Positions 39,166 to 49,258 of a DNA stretch of 64,000 bases are shown one piece after another. The translations under genes were made by a program, and so were the position numbers. Position 1 is the stretch's first letter. Every line of letters starts with the position of its first letter. The DNA is from an uncultured bacterium. Lineage in GTDB: Bacteria > Verrucomicrobiota > Lentisphaeria > Oligosphaerales > Oligosphaeraceae. The stretch is taken from the NCBI GenBank assembly GCA_902776645.1, contig CACYQT010000004.1:140972-204971 (forward strand). Reading direction: 5' to 3'. The notes under the pieces were generated by a model. The model saw only the letters and a program-made list of their open reading frames with translations. It had not been told where the DNA came from and did not search any database.

Positions 39166-41580
39166 ATGAAACATGGACTTTTCTCCGGCCTGCTGGCTGG
39201 CTCATTGCTGGCCGCAACTGTCGCAACCGCAGGTGACTATCCCTACCGCCCCGCCAACATGACAGATGTTTCCATCAAGGAGGGCTTCTGGCTGCCGCGC
39301 TTTGAGACGAACCGCAAGGTGACCGTCTGGGCGGATTTCCGCAAGAGCGAGGAGACAGGCCGCATCGCGAATTTCATGAACGCCGCAAAGCGTTTGAAGG
39401 GAAGCTTCAAGGGCATCCCGTTCGATGATTCGGACGTCTTCAAGATCATCGAAGGCGCCGCCTACACGCTCGCGACGCATCCGGACGCCGAATTGGAAAA
39501 GTATCTAGACGAATTGATCGACATCATCGCCGCCGCGCAGGAGCCCGACGGCTATCTCTACACGGCCCGTACGACAGGTTTCGACTACGGTACGCAGAAC
39601 GGCAAGACGAACTACGGCATGATGGGCCCCACCCGCTGGAGCAACTGCCCGTCCAGCCATGAGCTGTACAACGTCGGCCATATGTACGAGGCCGCCGTCG
39701 CCTACTATAACGTCACGGGAAAGCGCAAGCTGTTGGACGTCGCCATCCGTAGCGCGGATCTGGTCGAACGCACGTTCGGCCCTGGCCCGACGCAACTTAA
39801 GGCGGTTCCCGGCCATGAGGAAATCGAACTCGCCCTCTGCAAACTCTATCGCACGACAGGCGACGCGCGCTATCTCAATCTGGCCCGTCATTTTCTGAAA
39901 CAGCGCGGCGACGGAACAAAGGTCAACGCAGGCCAGCAGGCCCATATTCCCGTCGTCGAACAACGTGAAGCCGTCGGCCACGCCGTCCGCGCAACCTATT
40001 TATACTGCGGCATGGCGGACGTCGCGGCCTTGGCCGGCGACCAGGCGTTCATCGACGCCGTGGACGCCATTTGGGCGAACGTCGCGGAAAAGAAGCTCCA
40101 TCTGACGGGCGGCGTCGGCGCGCGGCGCGGCGGCGAAGCCTTCGGCGACAACTACGAACTGCCCAACGAACGGGCCTATCTGGAGACCTGCGCGGCTATC
40201 GGCAACGCGTTGTGGAACCAGCGCATGTTCCTCATGCACGGCGACGCCAAATACATCGACGTTTTGGAACGCATCATCTACAATGGCTTCCTCTCCGGCA
40301 TCTCCCTGACGGGCGACGAATTCTTCTATCCCAACCCGCTGGCCTCCAAAGGCGGCTATGCCCGCTCCAAATGGTTCGGCTGCTCCTGCTGCCCCGTCAA
40401 CGTCGTCCGCTTCATCCCGCAGATTGCGCAGTTCGCCTATGCGCTACGCGAAAACACGGCTTATGTCAATCTCTTCGTCGCCAGCGACGCCAAATTGAAG
40501 CTCGACAACGGCGAAATCAAATTGGCCCAGCAGACGGAATATCCGTGGAAAGGCCTCTCCATGATCACCGTCACGCCTGCGACGAACGGCCAGCAGTTCG
40601 ATCTAGCCATCCGCATCCCCGGCTGGGCCATCGGCAAGCCCGTCCCCAGCGATCTCTATACGCAAGTCGTTCCAGCCAAACTGGATGACGTGGCCGTTCT
40701 CGTCAACGGGCAGAAAGTCGCCTTCACGCCGGAAAAAGGCTACTGCCGCATCAGCCGCGCATGGCAAGCCGGAGACGCCGTCGAAATCCGCATGGCCATG
40801 CCTGTCCGCCGCATCAAGGCCAACGACAACGTGAAAGACGACATCGGCCGCCTCGCCGTCGAACGCGGCCCCATCGTCTATTGCGCGGAAGGCGTCGACA
40901 ACGACGGTGATGTGCTCAACAAGATCATCAAACCGGACGCCGTCTTCAAAGACGACACTGTTTCCGTTTTGGACTACACGTTCCCCGCGCTGACCACTGA
41001 CGCCGTCACGCTGACGCGCAATTTCAAAGGCGACGTCACGTCGAAGACCCCCTGCACGCTCAAACTGATCCCCTACTTCGCGTGGTGCCATCGCGGCGCA
41101 GGCCAGATGCAGACATGGTTCCCCGCGGAGGAAAAAGGCGAATACGCCGTCAGCCCCATCAAGGCGACCGCCTCCCATTGCCATATTTATGACAGAGTCG
41201 AAGCCGTCTGCGACGGCGTCATCGCCAAATCTTCCGGCGACGAAGGGCTCCCGCGTCTCACCTACTGGCCCCATAAAGGCACCACGGAATGGGTCGAACT
41301 CGCCATTTCCGCCGCTGAAAATTTCACCGGCATCGAAGTCTACTGGTTCGACGACGAACCGCGCGGCGGCTGCCGCATTCCCGCCTCATGGCGTGTCCTT
41401 TACAAAGGCGACAACGACACGGAATGGCAGCCCATCGACTGCGAGTATCCCATCGCGTTGGACAAATTCTGCACGGCGAAATTCCCCAAACCAGTCAAAG
41501 CCAAGATCTTCCACATTGAAATCAAGCTGAAGGAAGGCTTCTCCACCGGCATGACGGAAATCCGCCCAATCTGTGAATAA
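39166..41580 (+). CDS. Exported GH127 beta-L-arabinofuranosidase (DUF1680 family)
   Basis: 804 residues with a signal peptide (MKHGLFSGLLAGSLLAATVA, cut after TAG). The (alpha/alpha)6 catalytic domain contains every residue of the HypBA1-type active site at matching spacing. Glu324 (GGEAFGDN) is the acid/base. Glu340 and Cys342 (YLETCAA), plus Cys408 and Cys409 (FGCSCCPVN), are zinc ligands, with Cys408 as predicted nucleophile. C-terminal beta-sandwiches follow, and the last 120 residues (ISAAENFTGIEVYWFDDEPR) look like an added discoidin-type carbohydrate-binding module. It should release L-arabinofuranose from plant glycoprotein or pectin side chains in the periplasm or outside. AGGAG 7 nt upstream supports the start. 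It may be co-transcribed with the kinase fusion upstream. Confidence 0.92.
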   Translation: MKHGLFSGLLAGSLLAATVATAGDYPYRPANMTDVSIKEGFWLPRFETNRKVTVWADFRKSEETGRIANFMNAAKRLKGSFKGIPFDDSDVFKIIEGAAYTLATHPDAELEKYLDELIDIIAAAQEPDGYLYTARTTGFDYGTQNGKTNYGMMGPTRWSNCPSSHELYNVGHMYEAAVAYYNVTGKRKLLDVAIRSADLVERTFGPGPTQLKAVPGHEEIELALCKLYRTTGDARYLNLARHFLKQRGDGTKVNAGQQAHIPVVEQREAVGHAVRATYLYCGMADVAALAGDQAFIDAVDAIWANVAEKKLHLTGGVGARRGGEAFGDNYELPNERAYLETCAAIGNALWNQRMFLMHGDAKYIDVLERIIYNGFLSGISLTGDEFFYPNPLASKGGYARSKWFGCSCCPVNVVRFIPQIAQFAYALRENTAYVNLFVASDAKLKLDNGEIKLAQQTEYPWKGLSMITVTPATNGQQFDLAIRIPGWAIGKPVPSDLYTQVVPAKLDDVAVLVNGQKVAFTPEKGYCRISRAWQAGDAVEIRMAMPVRRIKANDNVKDDIGRLAVERGPIVYCAEGVDNDGDVLNKIIKPDAVFKDDTVSVLDYTFPALTTDAVTLTRNFKGDVTSKTPCTLKLIPYFAWCHRGAGQMQTWFPAEEKGEYAVSPIKATASHCHIYDRVEAVCDGVIAKSSGDEGLPRLTYWPHKGTTEWVELAISAAENFTGIEVYWFDDEPRGGCRIPASWRVLYKGDNDTEWQPIDCEYPIALDKFCTAKFPKPVKAKIFHIEIKLKEGFSTGMTEIRPICE

Positions 41581-41732
41581 ATCTAAAAAATATTACTCCT
41601 TTAATAGTTGTAAAACTCCATAAGAAAAGATAAATTTCTTTTGAAAAAATGAATTAAAGTTTAGACATGGAACAAAAGCAGATTCAAGACTAGACAGCAC
41701 CGACAGCGTGAACGATACCATGGAGGGATAGG

Positions 41733-44700
41733 ATGAAAAGGTCGCAATATGGAGAAAATGCCATGATGAACCGCACCATTGAACTGGATTTCAACGGAGG
41801 TTTGCACAGATATTGCAACACTGATGTCGGTGTGGATATCGCAGCGCATATCGCGCCCAGCGGCATTTCGTTTGACCGTTGCAACCGCCTGGCGGCCAAG
41901 CTGAACCATACATCTAACGGTATTCGTTTTGTGATCGGCAACCATGCCGACGCCACAATCCACATCGGCAAGACCGATGCCTTCAACCGCTTTGGGCATT
42001 TCGCAGGCCTTGCGGAAGGCATTGGTTCAGGCAACGCTTTCGTAATGTTGGATGATTCATCAAGTGACGACGAACTGCTCACCGTCATCCGTCATGAGGC
42101 AGGACATCTCCTCGGTACGCTTGACCACGGCGGCATGGGGCTTGAAAGATACGCCAGTATCATAAACTACACATACAATGTGGACAAACCGAAATCGGAC
42201 AGTTCACATTACGACTACTATCTGTACGCCGTTAGAACAGTAAATCAAAGAGTCAATGACCAGTTCTACCCTGTCGGCATCTATGACGGCAACATCACCC
42301 TGGAATCTTACAACGATTACCGCATCGTTCAATACTTGTGGGATTGGTATGATATTGATGACGGTCATGGAGCCACCCAATATGTAACGGAAGACTCTGT
42401 ATATAACAATTATCGCTATGCATCAGATTGCGAAGCTTACAGAATTGATGTCTATGGTGGCTACGCCATGAATTGCACGGCCCATACCATATTCATCAGT
42501 CATCAATCCGAAGCCGATACGTATGTCTGGCAAAGTTCTTTATACGATACATACAACGACGAATATGCCCAAAGCAATTATGTATTCACCAATGGCGGCG
42601 CAGTTGGTTGCAAGTCAGAGTATCTTTTTCTCTATGGCGGCGCCATGGCATTTGAATGCACGGTTTCAAGAAGTATGTCTGTCGAGGCGGTGGAATTCGA
42701 AGCCAACGGTGAAATCCTGTGGAGCCGTTCTGAAGACTGCATACTGGTATCCACTGATGAAGATCATGGCTGCCGTTTAGATGTGGGTTACGGCGGCACT
42801 GCTCTTAACACCCTCATAAAGAGAAATCTTAACACATTCATATACACTGACTGGGTATATATAGGTAACTATGATTTCGACGAGGAGAAATTCAAAAAAT
42901 TAGGCTATGCGGAGGCGATCGACCTGACGGTAGAAAATGGCGATGTAGATGTCTATAATGGAGGCAAGCTCCATAATGCAACCATCAACGGGAAGCTTCA
43001 TGCCGTGGCAGGCGCTGTACTGGAAGGCGACATCGTCTGCACCAGCGTTGATCTTGAGGGCGTGACACCCGACACCAACATCACCATCAAAGTGGATCTG
43101 CGCGATTACGCCCAACCCTTCTTTGAGGAGTGGGTGGACAATACATACATCGAATATTACGCCAACTACAAAACGATAACCAGAGTTTATGACCCGGAAA
43201 GCATACAGTACTTTGAATGGGAGGGGGAATACTATCCGTATTATACTGACCTTCTATACGTCACGAATGGCTACTTTGACAACAAGGACGGCCGCTTCGA
43301 CATGAAAGATGTCAAGCATTCTTTTTCTGTCAGCCTTGGCGAAGTGGATGCAAAGTCGCTATCAAAAATCGTGATTGATTTTGATGGCACCGATGCGTAT
43401 TTTGACGACGGTTATTTCTATTTCGATTATCCTTACGAACCCGTTGAAGTGGATGATAAGGAATACATACCGTTCACCGAATATGATCTTCCCTTCCAGT
43501 TCAAGGGAGATAAACGCAATTACTCCGTGGAATATTCCTGGGGAGGGGACATTGCATTCGTCTATGATGGGTCTCTGGTAGGCAGAACGGAAGAGGTCCT
43601 GTGGCTGTCAAACGGCGAGGATGCCAAATATGACATCACGCTGGCGCCAGTCATGCTGGAAGCCGTGGGAGGAGAGGCCGAAATCCAGTCCGATGAAGGT
43701 AGTATTACGGTCGCACCGCTGCACAATTCCACATTGACCGTCGCAGGCAATGCTCTGGGAGGCGTCAACATGGTCGTCTCGGCGGAGAATGCCGACCACC
43801 GCGATCTGACGTGCGATGTGGAGCTGCTAGTGGTGCCGGAGGAGCTTCCCATCGTCGGCAAGATCGGCGCAAAAGAATTTTCCAATATGCTCAGGAAGGC
43901 ACAGAAGGGCCGCCTGAGCAAGGTCAGCGCACAATTTCCACACAATCTCCATGCAATTGTACTCGACATGCCGATTGACTTGACGAACGTCGGCGCCACG
44001 CTCAGCGCCGACTGGACAACTCACGAGGCCGAGATGAAATTGCAGGGCAAGCTGGAGTGGAACTGGAAGAATGAGACGGCGGGCACCGGCAAGAACGTGA
44101 AACTCGTCATCGACCTTTCGGGCGACAACTACTTCTCCATCACTACCAAGAACAACAAATACGACTGGAAGCTGGTAGGCGAAATGAAGCTACCCGACTT
44201 CAAGCAAGGCAAATTTGGTTTCTCCAATATGGTTTTCAGGGTTGATACGGTGAAGCAGTCATTCTTCGCCAGCACATACGTCCAGTTGCCCGGCTTCAAC
44301 TACTCCTTCGGCGGTGACATCACCATCGTCAAAGGCTCCATCGAAAGCATCCACATCGGGGTGGACGGCCTGAACGTGATGCTTTGGTCAACAGGCCTAT
44401 ACCTCCAGGCCATGGCTGGCGGCTTTTCGGGCCTCACCAACCCAAGGCAGAAGTTTGGCTTCGACGGCAAGCTTGGCCTCACCTTCGGCCGCAAGATGTC
44501 AATGCCCGCCATCGAATGGCTGGGCATCGACGGCGGTGAGTTTTCTCTCGCCGAAATAAACCTCGAAACAACAATCAATATTGCCGGTGAATATACGGGC
44601 AAGGCGACGATATCGCAGCAGTGCGACTTCATCAAAGGCGAAGGCGAACTCCACATCAGCAAGGGGGATTTCTCCATCAAAGGGGACATCTCCCTGTTGG

Positions 44701-47700
44701 CAGGTTGCTTCAGCGGCGGTTTATCAATCAAGGCCTCCGGAGGCAATTTCACCGTCTCCGGCAATGGTACCATGGCCTTGCCACGTGAAAAAGTTCTAGG
44801 CCTCCTGGCCGGCCTTGGAGGCTCTGTCAATATCCGCGCAAACTTCAACGACGAGAGCAACGCGAAGAGCTACGTCATGGCGTGGAGGAACGCGGAACTT
44901 TTCGGCAACAAATTTACCGTCGGCATCAAATGCTCTTTTGATGGAACTTTGAAACGCCTCAGCCACACCGACCTGCTTGGCGGCGACGATTTCAATCCCC
45001 CCGACGACCAGAACGGCAAGACACGTAATGGCGATGCCTCCGCCAGCGCCACCTACATCGTCGAGACCTCCGGACTGACTCTTTTCCAAATCAATTTCAC
45101 CGTTGACGGCGCCTATGCCTCCCTTACTTACGGCCTGAACGAATATTTCCAGGCGGACATCGCGGCGGGAATCTACGAAGACATCCAGATCGTCGACGAC
45201 TTGTCTAGCGAGTCTGATGATGGTGCTATCCTCACCATCGCCGTCAACAATGCGGGACTTGGCGAATGGATTGTCAGCGCTTACGGCGATGAGAACGCCA
45301 CGTTCGGCGCATACGCTTATGGGGGCAGCACGCCGGAACCAATCATCACGTCCATCACAATGGGCGAGGATGCGCGCAGTGCAACCATCTATTACACACT
45401 TGGCGACCTCTCCGCATTGGAAAACGCCGTCGTCTCCATCTTCCGCAACGACGGCGACGCCACGGATTACGAAGGAATGCTTATCGGCAGTTTCTCCGCC
45501 GACGAGGCGACCGGCGTTTTCGACTACGCCATGGGTGAATCGGCTGGCGGTGACTACGCCTTCTACATGATGGTCGAAAGCGACAATCTGTCACCCGCCT
45601 ACAGCGAAATCAGCGGACTATATAACTTCCGTATTGTGGACGACGAGGCGCCGGACCAGATCCAGCTCGTCAACGCCGAATGGCGCTCCTCCGGCACAAC
45701 GCTGTCATGGGATGTTCCCTACGATGACAACGCCGTCGCGGGATACAAAATCCGCTTCTTCATGGATGACGAGGATATGGCGGAACGGGATGTCAAGACA
45801 CCGTCGTTCATTTTCGACGATGTCCCCAACGGCACGTACTCTTATCAAGTGGCGGCCTACGACGCAGAAGGCAATCAAGGCGCATGGAGCGTGCAGGAAA
45901 GCGCATTGGTCCTCACCACCGCCAACGCGATCTATAAAAACACCACGATCACGGACGATCTGGAACTCGCCACATACGAAAGTGCGTATAACATCACAAT
46001 GACGACGGCAAAACTCACGACCGCCGAAAACTCGCTCGTCTCCGCCTCGACGATTGGCGACGCGGAGATCGGCGGCATTCTGGAGGATTCCGCCGTCGAC
46101 GGCACGGCTACGCTGCTGGAGGGCGGCCAAGCCATCGGCATCACCGTGAACGGCGACTTCACGATCTTTGGAACTGCCGACGGCATCACGGTCGCCGACG
46201 GTGGGCGGCTGACCATCGAAAACGGCGGCGTGGGCACGAACATCACCGTCGAGGCAGGCGGCGCGCTCTATCTGATGGATGGCGCGGAATATGAGAATGT
46301 CATCGTTGACTATGACGCGACCCTCACCATTCCAGGCACTGGCATCATCCGTCTGGAAGGCGACATCACCACGGCGAGCCCCATCAACCATTATTGCTAC
46401 ATTAACGGCGGCGGATACGCCATCCATTTCGAACAGTTCAAGCAGTTCGATTATTACATCCAGGAGAACAGAACCTTCTGCGACGAAATGGCGCTTGTCA
46501 CCAATATGGACAAGTATCTCGGAAACGTGCTGGACATCGTCATCGACACCGCCTCCTACGGCGATTTCAAAATAGCGGACATGGCCGGCCACTTCAAAGG
46601 CGGCCTTAGTGTCACCGACCACGCCACAGGCAAATCAGTCCTCCTCGATCTCGACACCGCAACCCTCTTGGGCGACGCCCTCTGCACGCTTTACAAGGAT
46701 GCTGACGGGCTATGGCTTAATGTCCTGAATCCATGGGATTACGAGAACATTACCATCGGCACGGGCGGCGACTACCAAGGCGCCTTCAGGCTGGAAGGCA
46801 GGTGGGCGCACAACGTCACAGTCGTGGAAAACGGCAGATTCAGCAGTGACAAAGACGCCGTTGTCGATGGACTCGTCATCAATGCCGGCAGCGCCATCGT
46901 CACCGTCGCCAACACCACTGTTACCAATGCCGTCCTCAACAACGGCAAATTCAACCTGAACGCCGGCGGCCATGTCACCGATATCGTGGTCAACGGCGGC
47001 CATTTGGTTTTAGGGGACGGAACGCTGGACGGCGCCTTCATCAGCGCGGATGGACGCATGGAAATCGAATTGGCCAGCCGCCGTCCGAACTTGAAAGGCA
47101 CCATCACGGTCCAAGGCGGCGTCTATCTTCCCGACAACTACGCGCCGATCGAGACAGACGCGCATTTCGTCTTCGATCTTGAAGGACGCAACGCAAACAG
47201 CGACAGCTACTTCCTTAGCGAAGGCACCGCCTTTATCGGAAACACCTCCTACACGATACAAGCCGCCGAACAACAGAAGACAGGCTCCTACAGCATCACC
47301 CGCATTTCCACAAGCAGCCCGATTTTCGAGACATTCTCCATCACGCTGACCACTACGAACGGCTTGGCGCTGGGTGATTTGACGATCGACGGTGATGCCA
47401 TCCGCGACAACGGCCTCGAATACAAGTTGTACAGCCAAAACAGCGACATCTACCTTGATGTCAATACAATCGTGGAGCCATACGCAGTCACGGTACAGAC
47501 GCAGGAATGGGAAGGCGCGGACGGTATTTACATTATTGAATACAGTAGAGACGACTTCCAGACGGCCGTCCGCGCAAGTGTGGCCTCCACTGCCGTCGAT
47601 TCCTACGGCATGCCGTCAGGCGACTACCAGTGGCGCGTACGCCCACAGGACAGCGATGAATGGACGGCGAATGGGACATTGGCCGTGAAGGATGAAATAG

Positions 47701-48539
47701 ACAACGAGCCGAAGCACATCGTCTCCAACGACAATGCCATTACGGATGTCTTTTTCGCCAAGCCGCGCGGGACGTGGAACGGCGGCTTCGAAGCGCGCCA
47801 CCTCGGCAGCATGAACGGCTGGCAAGGGACAAATGAGGCGGTTTCGCTCCGCAACAAGAACAAACTCGCGGATATTGTCGAAGGCTCGGACGACGCGAAC
47901 ATCCTCCTGATGACCGACGACGCAAACGGCGACGCCCTCTTCGTGGACGACATCTACTCCGCCCTGCCAGGCGACATCGACGAACAGCAGTCACGCCTTG
48001 CGAAGATCGATGAAATCCGCGCCGGCGCGGGCGATGACATCGTCGATCTGACCAGCCAGGAATTCGCGTATGCCGGCGGCGGCATGACCGTCCGCGGCGG
48101 CCTCGGCGACGATGTCGTATGGGCCAACAACGGGAACAACTGGCTCTTCGGCGACGCGGGCAACGACCGTCTTGTCGGTGCCGCAGGCAACGACGTCATC
48201 ATCGGCGGCGCGGGCAATGATTCACTGCATGGCGGCGGCGGCAACGATATCATCGCCTTCGGCGGCGACTGGGGGCAGGATACCGTCGAGCAGCTTGCCA
48301 ATGGAAAGGTCACGCTATGGTTCGACAATGGCGACGATAGCAAGTGGGATGCCGCTACACTGACCTATCAGGACGGCGACAAGTCGGTGCATGTGTCCGG
48401 TGTCACGGCAAAAGACGTGACGCTGAAATTCGGCGACGACGGCAGCGGAAAATACACCGATCTTTTGTCGGCCGGCGCGTTCGCCGAATTCACCAGCGAA
48501 AAGATTTTCGAAGACAGAAACAGAGGAATGCTTGCGTAA
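41733..48539 (+). CDS. Giant exported protein: metzincin-like protease head, AIDA-like repeats, FN3, RTX C-terminus
   Basis: 2268 residues. Residues 121-132, HEAGHLLGTLDH, form a metzincin zinc site (HExxHxxGxxD). Residues about 200-470 are rich in Tyr, Asp and Asn. A long beta-rich region holds repeats such as GGKLHNATINGKLHAVAGAV. An FN3 domain lies near 1305-1393 (GTTLSWDVPYDDNAVAGYKI); AIDA-autotransporter-like turns with GG-x-LxxxxGGxxxx rhythm cover about 1400-1545 and 1665-1795; a second FN3-like unit is near 1919-1986. At 2121-2176 RTX nonapeptides (GDAGNDRLVGAAGNDVIIGG) bind calcium. There is no N-terminal signal peptide, so type I secretion through the C-terminal signal is likely. 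GGAGGG about 7 nt upstream supports the start. Role: a secreted or surface protease/adhesin, inferred. Confidence 0.8.
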   Translation: MKRSQYGENAMMNRTIELDFNGGLHRYCNTDVGVDIAAHIAPSGISFDRCNRLAAKLNHTSNGIRFVIGNHADATIHIGKTDAFNRFGHFAGLAEGIGSGNAFVMLDDSSSDDELLTVIRHEAGHLLGTLDHGGMGLERYASIINYTYNVDKPKSDSSHYDYYLYAVRTVNQRVNDQFYPVGIYDGNITLESYNDYRIVQYLWDWYDIDDGHGATQYVTEDSVYNNYRYASDCEAYRIDVYGGYAMNCTAHTIFISHQSEADTYVWQSSLYDTYNDEYAQSNYVFTNGGAVGCKSEYLFLYGGAMAFECTVSRSMSVEAVEFEANGEILWSRSEDCILVSTDEDHGCRLDVGYGGTALNTLIKRNLNTFIYTDWVYIGNYDFDEEKFKKLGYAEAIDLTVENGDVDVYNGGKLHNATINGKLHAVAGAVLEGDIVCTSVDLEGVTPDTNITIKVDLRDYAQPFFEEWVDNTYIEYYANYKTITRVYDPESIQYFEWEGEYYPYYTDLLYVTNGYFDNKDGRFDMKDVKHSFSVSLGEVDAKSLSKIVIDFDGTDAYFDDGYFYFDYPYEPVEVDDKEYIPFTEYDLPFQFKGDKRNYSVEYSWGGDIAFVYDGSLVGRTEEVLWLSNGEDAKYDITLAPVMLEAVGGEAEIQSDEGSITVAPLHNSTLTVAGNALGGVNMVVSAENADHRDLTCDVELLVVPEELPIVGKIGAKEFSNMLRKAQKGRLSKVSAQFPHNLHAIVLDMPIDLTNVGATLSADWTTHEAEMKLQGKLEWNWKNETAGTGKNVKLVIDLSGDNYFSITTKNNKYDWKLVGEMKLPDFKQGKFGFSNMVFRVDTVKQSFFASTYVQLPGFNYSFGGDITIVKGSIESIHIGVDGLNVMLWSTGLYLQAMAGGFSGLTNPRQKFGFDGKLGLTFGRKMSMPAIEWLGIDGGEFSLAEINLETTINIAGEYTGKATISQQCDFIKGEGELHISKGDFSIKGDISLLAGCFSGGLSIKASGGNFTVSGNGTMALPREKVLGLLAGLGGSVNIRANFNDESNAKSYVMAWRNAELFGNKFTVGIKCSFDGTLKRLSHTDLLGGDDFNPPDDQNGKTRNGDASASATYIVETSGLTLFQINFTVDGAYASLTYGLNEYFQADIAAGIYEDIQIVDDLSSESDDGAILTIAVNNAGLGEWIVSAYGDENATFGAYAYGGSTPEPIITSITMGEDARSATIYYTLGDLSALENAVVSIFRNDGDATDYEGMLIGSFSADEATGVFDYAMGESAGGDYAFYMMVESDNLSPAYSEISGLYNFRIVDDEAPDQIQLVNAEWRSSGTTLSWDVPYDDNAVAGYKIRFFMDDEDMAERDVKTPSFIFDDVPNGTYSYQVAAYDAEGNQGAWSVQESALVLTTANAIYKNTTITDDLELATYESAYNITMTTAKLTTAENSLVSASTIGDAEIGGILEDSAVDGTATLLEGGQAIGITVNGDFTIFGTADGITVADGGRLTIENGGVGTNITVEAGGALYLMDGAEYENVIVDYDATLTIPGTGIIRLEGDITTASPINHYCYINGGGYAIHFEQFKQFDYYIQENRTFCDEMALVTNMDKYLGNVLDIVIDTASYGDFKIADMAGHFKGGLSVTDHATGKSVLLDLDTATLLGDALCTLYKDADGLWLNVLNPWDYENITIGTGGDYQGAFRLEGRWAHNVTVVENGRFSSDKDAVVDGLVINAGSAIVTVANTTVTNAVLNNGKFNLNAGGHVTDIVVNGGHLVLGDGTLDGAFISADGRMEIELASRRPNLKGTITVQGGVYLPDNYAPIETDAHFVFDLEGRNANSDSYFLSEGTAFIGNTSYTIQAAEQQKTGSYSITRISTSSPIFETFSITLTTTNGLALGDLTIDGDAIRDNGLEYKLYSQNSDIYLDVNTIVEPYAVTVQTQEWEGADGIYIIEYSRDDFQTAVRASVASTAVDSYGMPSGDYQWRVRPQDSDEWTANGTLAVKDEIDNEPKHIVSNDNAITDVFFAKPRGTWNGGFEARHLGSMNGWQGTNEAVSLRNKNKLADIVEGSDDANILLMTDDANGDALFVDDIYSALPGDIDEQQSRLAKIDEIRAGAGDDIVDLTSQEFAYAGGGMTVRGGLGDDVVWANNGNNWLFGDAGNDRLVGAAGNDVIIGGAGNDSLHGGGGNDIIAFGGDWGQDTVEQLANGKVTLWFDNGDDSKWDAATLTYQDGDKSVHVSGVTAKDVTLKFGDDGSGKYTDLLSAGAFAEFTSEKIFEDRNRGMLA

Positions 48540-48553
48540 TGGGAGACATGACG

Positions 48554-49018
48554 ATGAAAAAAATCCTTCTGCTGATTTGCTTTCTGCTTTGTCTGATGGC
48601 TTCCGCCGCTGTGAAACCCATCGACAGCCAGACCATCGACCTGAAGCCTGGCTGGAATCTTGTGACGTTGGAACGCCCTGTAATCGCCACCGATGCGGAA
48701 CGTTTTATCGCCCTCAAGCCGATCACATTGGACGCCACACAAAAAAGCTATGTGTTTTGTTCTGATAAAGACAAGCTCAAAATCGGAACTGGATACTGGA
48801 TTTTCTCCAAGACGGCGCAGACCATTGAACTGACGCGGGATCAGTCGCAAACAACTTGGGAGACGGCTGGATTGAACAACGGCTGGACTCTCGTCGGCGT
48901 GGCGGACAACTCCACGTGGATGAACCAAGTGACCGACATCTGGCAGTGGCTCGACGGCAAGTTCCAGAAGGTCAGCAAGGAGGAACTGAAGGCGGGAAAG
49001 GCGTACTTTGTCCGTTGA
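48554..49018 (+). CDS. Small exported protein with GWNLV repeats, partner of the giant protein
   Basis: About 154 residues. Signal peptide MKKILLLICFLLCLMASAAV, then LKPGWNLVTLERPV, IGTGYWIFSKTAQTIEL, LNNGWTLVGVADNST and LKAGKAYFVR, which is two rounds of a PGWNLV-GYWIF motif. This module recurs in secreted proteins of several anaerobes (my recollection) but has no known function. GGGAG lies 8 nt before the ATG at 48554, while the upstream ATGs at 48539 and 48548 are too close to it. The gene starts 14 bp after the giant protein's stop, so the two are translated from one message. Confidence 0.75.
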   Translation: MKKILLLICFLLCLMASAAVKPIDSQTIDLKPGWNLVTLERPVIATDAERFIALKPITLDATQKSYVFCSDKDKLKIGTGYWIFSKTAQTIELTRDQSQTTWETAGLNNGWTLVGVADNSTWMNQVTDIWQWLDGKFQKVSKEELKAGKAYFVR

Positions 49019-49164
49019 GCTGAGGATGGCATTCGCCAGAGCATGGTTCCGAGCCGTTGGCCAGGCTGGCATCCTGAAAAAGGAAAGTTGTTGGAATCAA
49101 GGATACAAGATAAATTGTATTAAAAAAGATTATGGAGAGTGGGGTGAAAATATCGGAAACATCA

Positions 49165-49194
49165 TTGCATATGATTGTTGATTGGCTATATTAT
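49165..49194 (+). promoter_or_regulatory. Predicted promoter of the AAA/PD-(D/E)XK gene
   Basis: TTGCAT at 49165-49170 and TATATTAT at 49187-49194 are separated by 16 bp, with a 65-bp leader before the ATG at 49259. Nothing else is seen between 49019 and 49258. Confidence 0.5.
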
Positions 49195-49258
49195 CATTTG
49201 TCATGAGCTTTTTTAAGCCATGGAACGGGATGCGCGGATGCCATTCGGGAGAATAGCA

